A DNA stretch of 64,000 nt from Epiperipatus broadwayi (Eukaryota > Onychophora > Udeonychophora > Euonychophora > Peripatidae): NCBI GenBank assembly GCA_028023455.1, contig JAQFVV010012402.1, forward strand, positions 15,994,935-16,058,934. Direction: 5' to 3'. Every line of letters begins with the position of its first letter. The first letter of the stretch is position 1. Below, piece after piece: positions 61,605 to 64,000 of this stretch. The notes under the pieces were generated by a model. That model was not told the origin of the DNA, searched no databases, and saw nothing but the letters and a program-made list of their open reading frames with translations. A program made the translations under genes and the position numbers.

Positions 61605-64000
61605 ATTCATGAAAATGAATAGTAGTACTTTGTCTACTGCTAATCAGTTGATTAAAATGTTTTTTTAAAAAATAAACAATTAGTATGTTTATATATATAA
61701 ACACTTTATGATACATAAATAAAAATGTTTATAAAAAAATCTTGAAACTATATGAGTCAATTTGGGATTGTTAAGAATGATGAAGTGTTGATATGGAGTT
61801 GGTAGAAATTAAATAACTTTAAGAGAGATGCCCTTTGTCATTTTTATTATTTTTTGTTTCTAAGAGAACTGAAAATTGAGACAAACTGGAAACTGATCTA
61901 ACAATTTAAATAGGGGTAACCAACAAATAGATAATTTGGCAACTTTTTTTTGTGAGAATGATAAATGAATTTATGCAAATAGTGTAAAGTATATAGAGCT
62001 GTTATTAGAGAAGTATATATATCTGGAAAAAAAAAAAGAAAATTAAAAGAGAAAAAATATAAAATATTAATCATTAATGAAAAGGATGAAATTGAAGATT
62101 GTAAAACATGCTTGTTTATCTTGAAAAAGTGGAATAATATAGATAGATATTTAGACACTTTGTTAAATTGGGAGAAATATATAATTGAAAATTAGTGTTA
62201 AGACAAATAAAAAAAATAGAAATAATTAAAAATCTGATGATTATAACAATTATGAAATATGAAGAAGTGGTAACTTCTTTAACATTTGGAAATGAGCCAT
62301 CTTGTATTGGTCATGGGAGTCAAACATTTTTAAATTAATTTTTTTTTAATAAATCATAACCAAAAAATGAGACTATTTAAGATAAAATGAAGTGAAATTA
62401 TTTTTTAAAGAGAATAAAATGAACGAATTAAAATGTTCTGAAGGCTACAATATGTGAATAAAAATAAATAAATAAAAGAGAATTTAATTGGATTACTTAT
62501 AGAGCACACCAAAAACAATGAGCAAAAAAGTTTTAAAGTATACAGTGTTAATTACTATGTGTTTTAAATAAAGTAAACTTTCATTTTCATTTTTATTCAG
62601 AAGGGAATTATACTCTATATACATGTGCTATAATGTCATTAAGTTGAGTACAGAGGATATTCCTAAACTAAAGCACAAGACAGAGACTTTGAAAGGATAA
62701 GAATGGACATCTTATCTTTGTACTAAATTCAGTTATACAGGCCAATCTAAAACATCTGTGAATGAAAGCATGAAGCTGTTACATTAATCATTCAACATCC
62801 ATTAACTTTATTTAATAGCAATCATGAAATCTTCCAGTTTACTGCTTAATGATGGTTGCTCTTATCTTTTCAAAATCTTTATCTTATACTTTGGTTTGAG
62901 AGTATTCTTCATACTCAACAAAACAACATTGAGGTATTAAAACAATGATATAGCACATGTGTATAGAATTTAATTCTCCTCTGATTAAAATTACATATGA
63001 ATACTGTGCTAGTAAATTAAATAGAGAATTACATATTTTCATTTTTCTATCATTTGATTTATTACATGCAATGCTAACTTCCTGAGGACAACAATTATAT
63101 CCATCCATTTTTTCTCATAACAAAAATATTTAGCTGAGGGTTAGATATACATGTTTTCAGTACTATACATATACATATGTTGGCTAAAGCATGCAGATAA
63201 ACAATTTTTTGCCTCACCTTACTAAATAATTAAATCATTATTAAATTGCACACATTCTATAAAATATATAGTTAGATGTATTTTAATCTGATTTATTGTC
63301 TCTATACATGTCTGTATAATTAAGGACTATTATAAGTCAATCTAAAACATAGAGATTAAAATTGATGAAAGATAGATTTTATTATTTTACATTCCTAAAT
63401 TATATTCAAAATTGAAAAAGTTGTCTCCAAAGATTTTAATGTAGAATTTAGATCTCTATTTTTAAATAGATTGCTAAATAATACTAAGAATAAAATAAAT
63501 CAGAATGATAAGCATCAAATTATGCATTTATTTAATATGGATAGTGGTGGTAAAACTAATTTATCTCCATATCCTAGATTAACTGCAATACTCAATTTAA
63601 TTCTGTTTTTTTTTTTTTGTCATGAGAAAGCATCTGTGCATAATTGTTGTTCTCATAAATTTCCATTGTAAGTGATGTATTAAATAACAATAAAAATGAA
63701 AACTAATGAAATCTGATACTTTAGTAGTTCTGATAACATATTAAATTAGAGGATGTAGGATACAACTGAACTTACTTTAAAATTTGGTCCTTAAAGTTTT
63801 TTTTTCTTCTAATAGTTGATTAGCCATGATTCTAATGTTCAGCACTGTAAGTATGCTGTCATTAATATTTTATGCTATATTTACTCTATATCTAGTGTAC
63901 GTAATTAATATAGATCATAACCAAAATCTTATCTTTTGTTTTATCTCACATTAATATATCATTGTCAAGTTGATGGAAGGGTAAGTTGGCCTAGATTTTT
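61605..64000. other. Gene-free DNA to the end of the window
   Basis: The + strand is A-rich to about 62500, which may be more old LINE sequence. At about 62700-62790 one frame reads YLCTKFSYTGQSKTSVNESM, faintly like the GIY-YIG region of a Penelope element, too short to call. The small frames near 62884-63108 and 63471-63671 have no recognisable content. Confidence 0.3.

Noticed and set aside
62700-62790. Possible GIY-YIG trace (YTGQSKTSVNES)
   Set aside because: Too short and without the GIY half or neighbouring Penelope sequence.

Overview
This window is a piece of a very AT-rich animal genome (a single large metazoan intron-bearing locus set in transposon debris), not a prokaryotic or viral sequence. 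The evidence is a spliced gene with GT/AG junctions, a rhodopsin-family GPCR, decayed non-LTR retrotransposons, hAT and mariner transposases, a Penelope-like element, a tRNA-Gly-derived SINE and long microsatellites. The mix of elements and repeats would suit a lophotrochozoan such as a cephalopod mollusc, but that is only my guess; nothing here proves the species.
Host genes are few. (1) Two exons of a Stum/Spec3-family membrane protein lie on the + strand (4850-5023 and 15291-15334), joined by a phase-1 intron of about 10.3 kb; the 5' exons lie outside the window. (2) A complete, apparently one-exon class A GPCR lies on the - strand at 18083-19030. No other host exon could be supported.
Layout: 1-4.8 kb, AT-rich DNA with a 5'-truncated Penelope-like (GIY-YIG) fragment; 4.8-15.6 kb, the Stum exons and their intron, which holds a decayed ZBED5-like hAT on the opposite strand, two younger insertions nested in it, a SINE and a decayed reverse transcriptase; 15.8-16.4 kb, a decayed mariner; 18-19 kb, the GPCR; 21-24.4 kb, an unidentified decayed ORF and a decayed jockey-like LINE; 25.4-30.0 kb, a complete hAT transposon with perfect 11-bp termini, perfect 8-bp target duplication and an intact 831-aa transposase, itself carrying a nested palindromic MITE; 30-64 kb, a gene desert of decayed LINEs, fold-back elements, SINEs and simple repeats, including a roughly 525-bp TATC array.
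The main unusual theme is long hairpin-forming repeats. At least ten are present. One family has four copies (9.3, 32.5, 36.4 and 50.2 kb), three with convincing 13-14 bp target-site duplications, which is long for a cut-and-paste DNA transposon. One copy contains a perfect palindrome with 81-bp arms. The transposon genes act for themselves; the Stum protein and the GPCR are membrane proteins with no visible functional link to each other.
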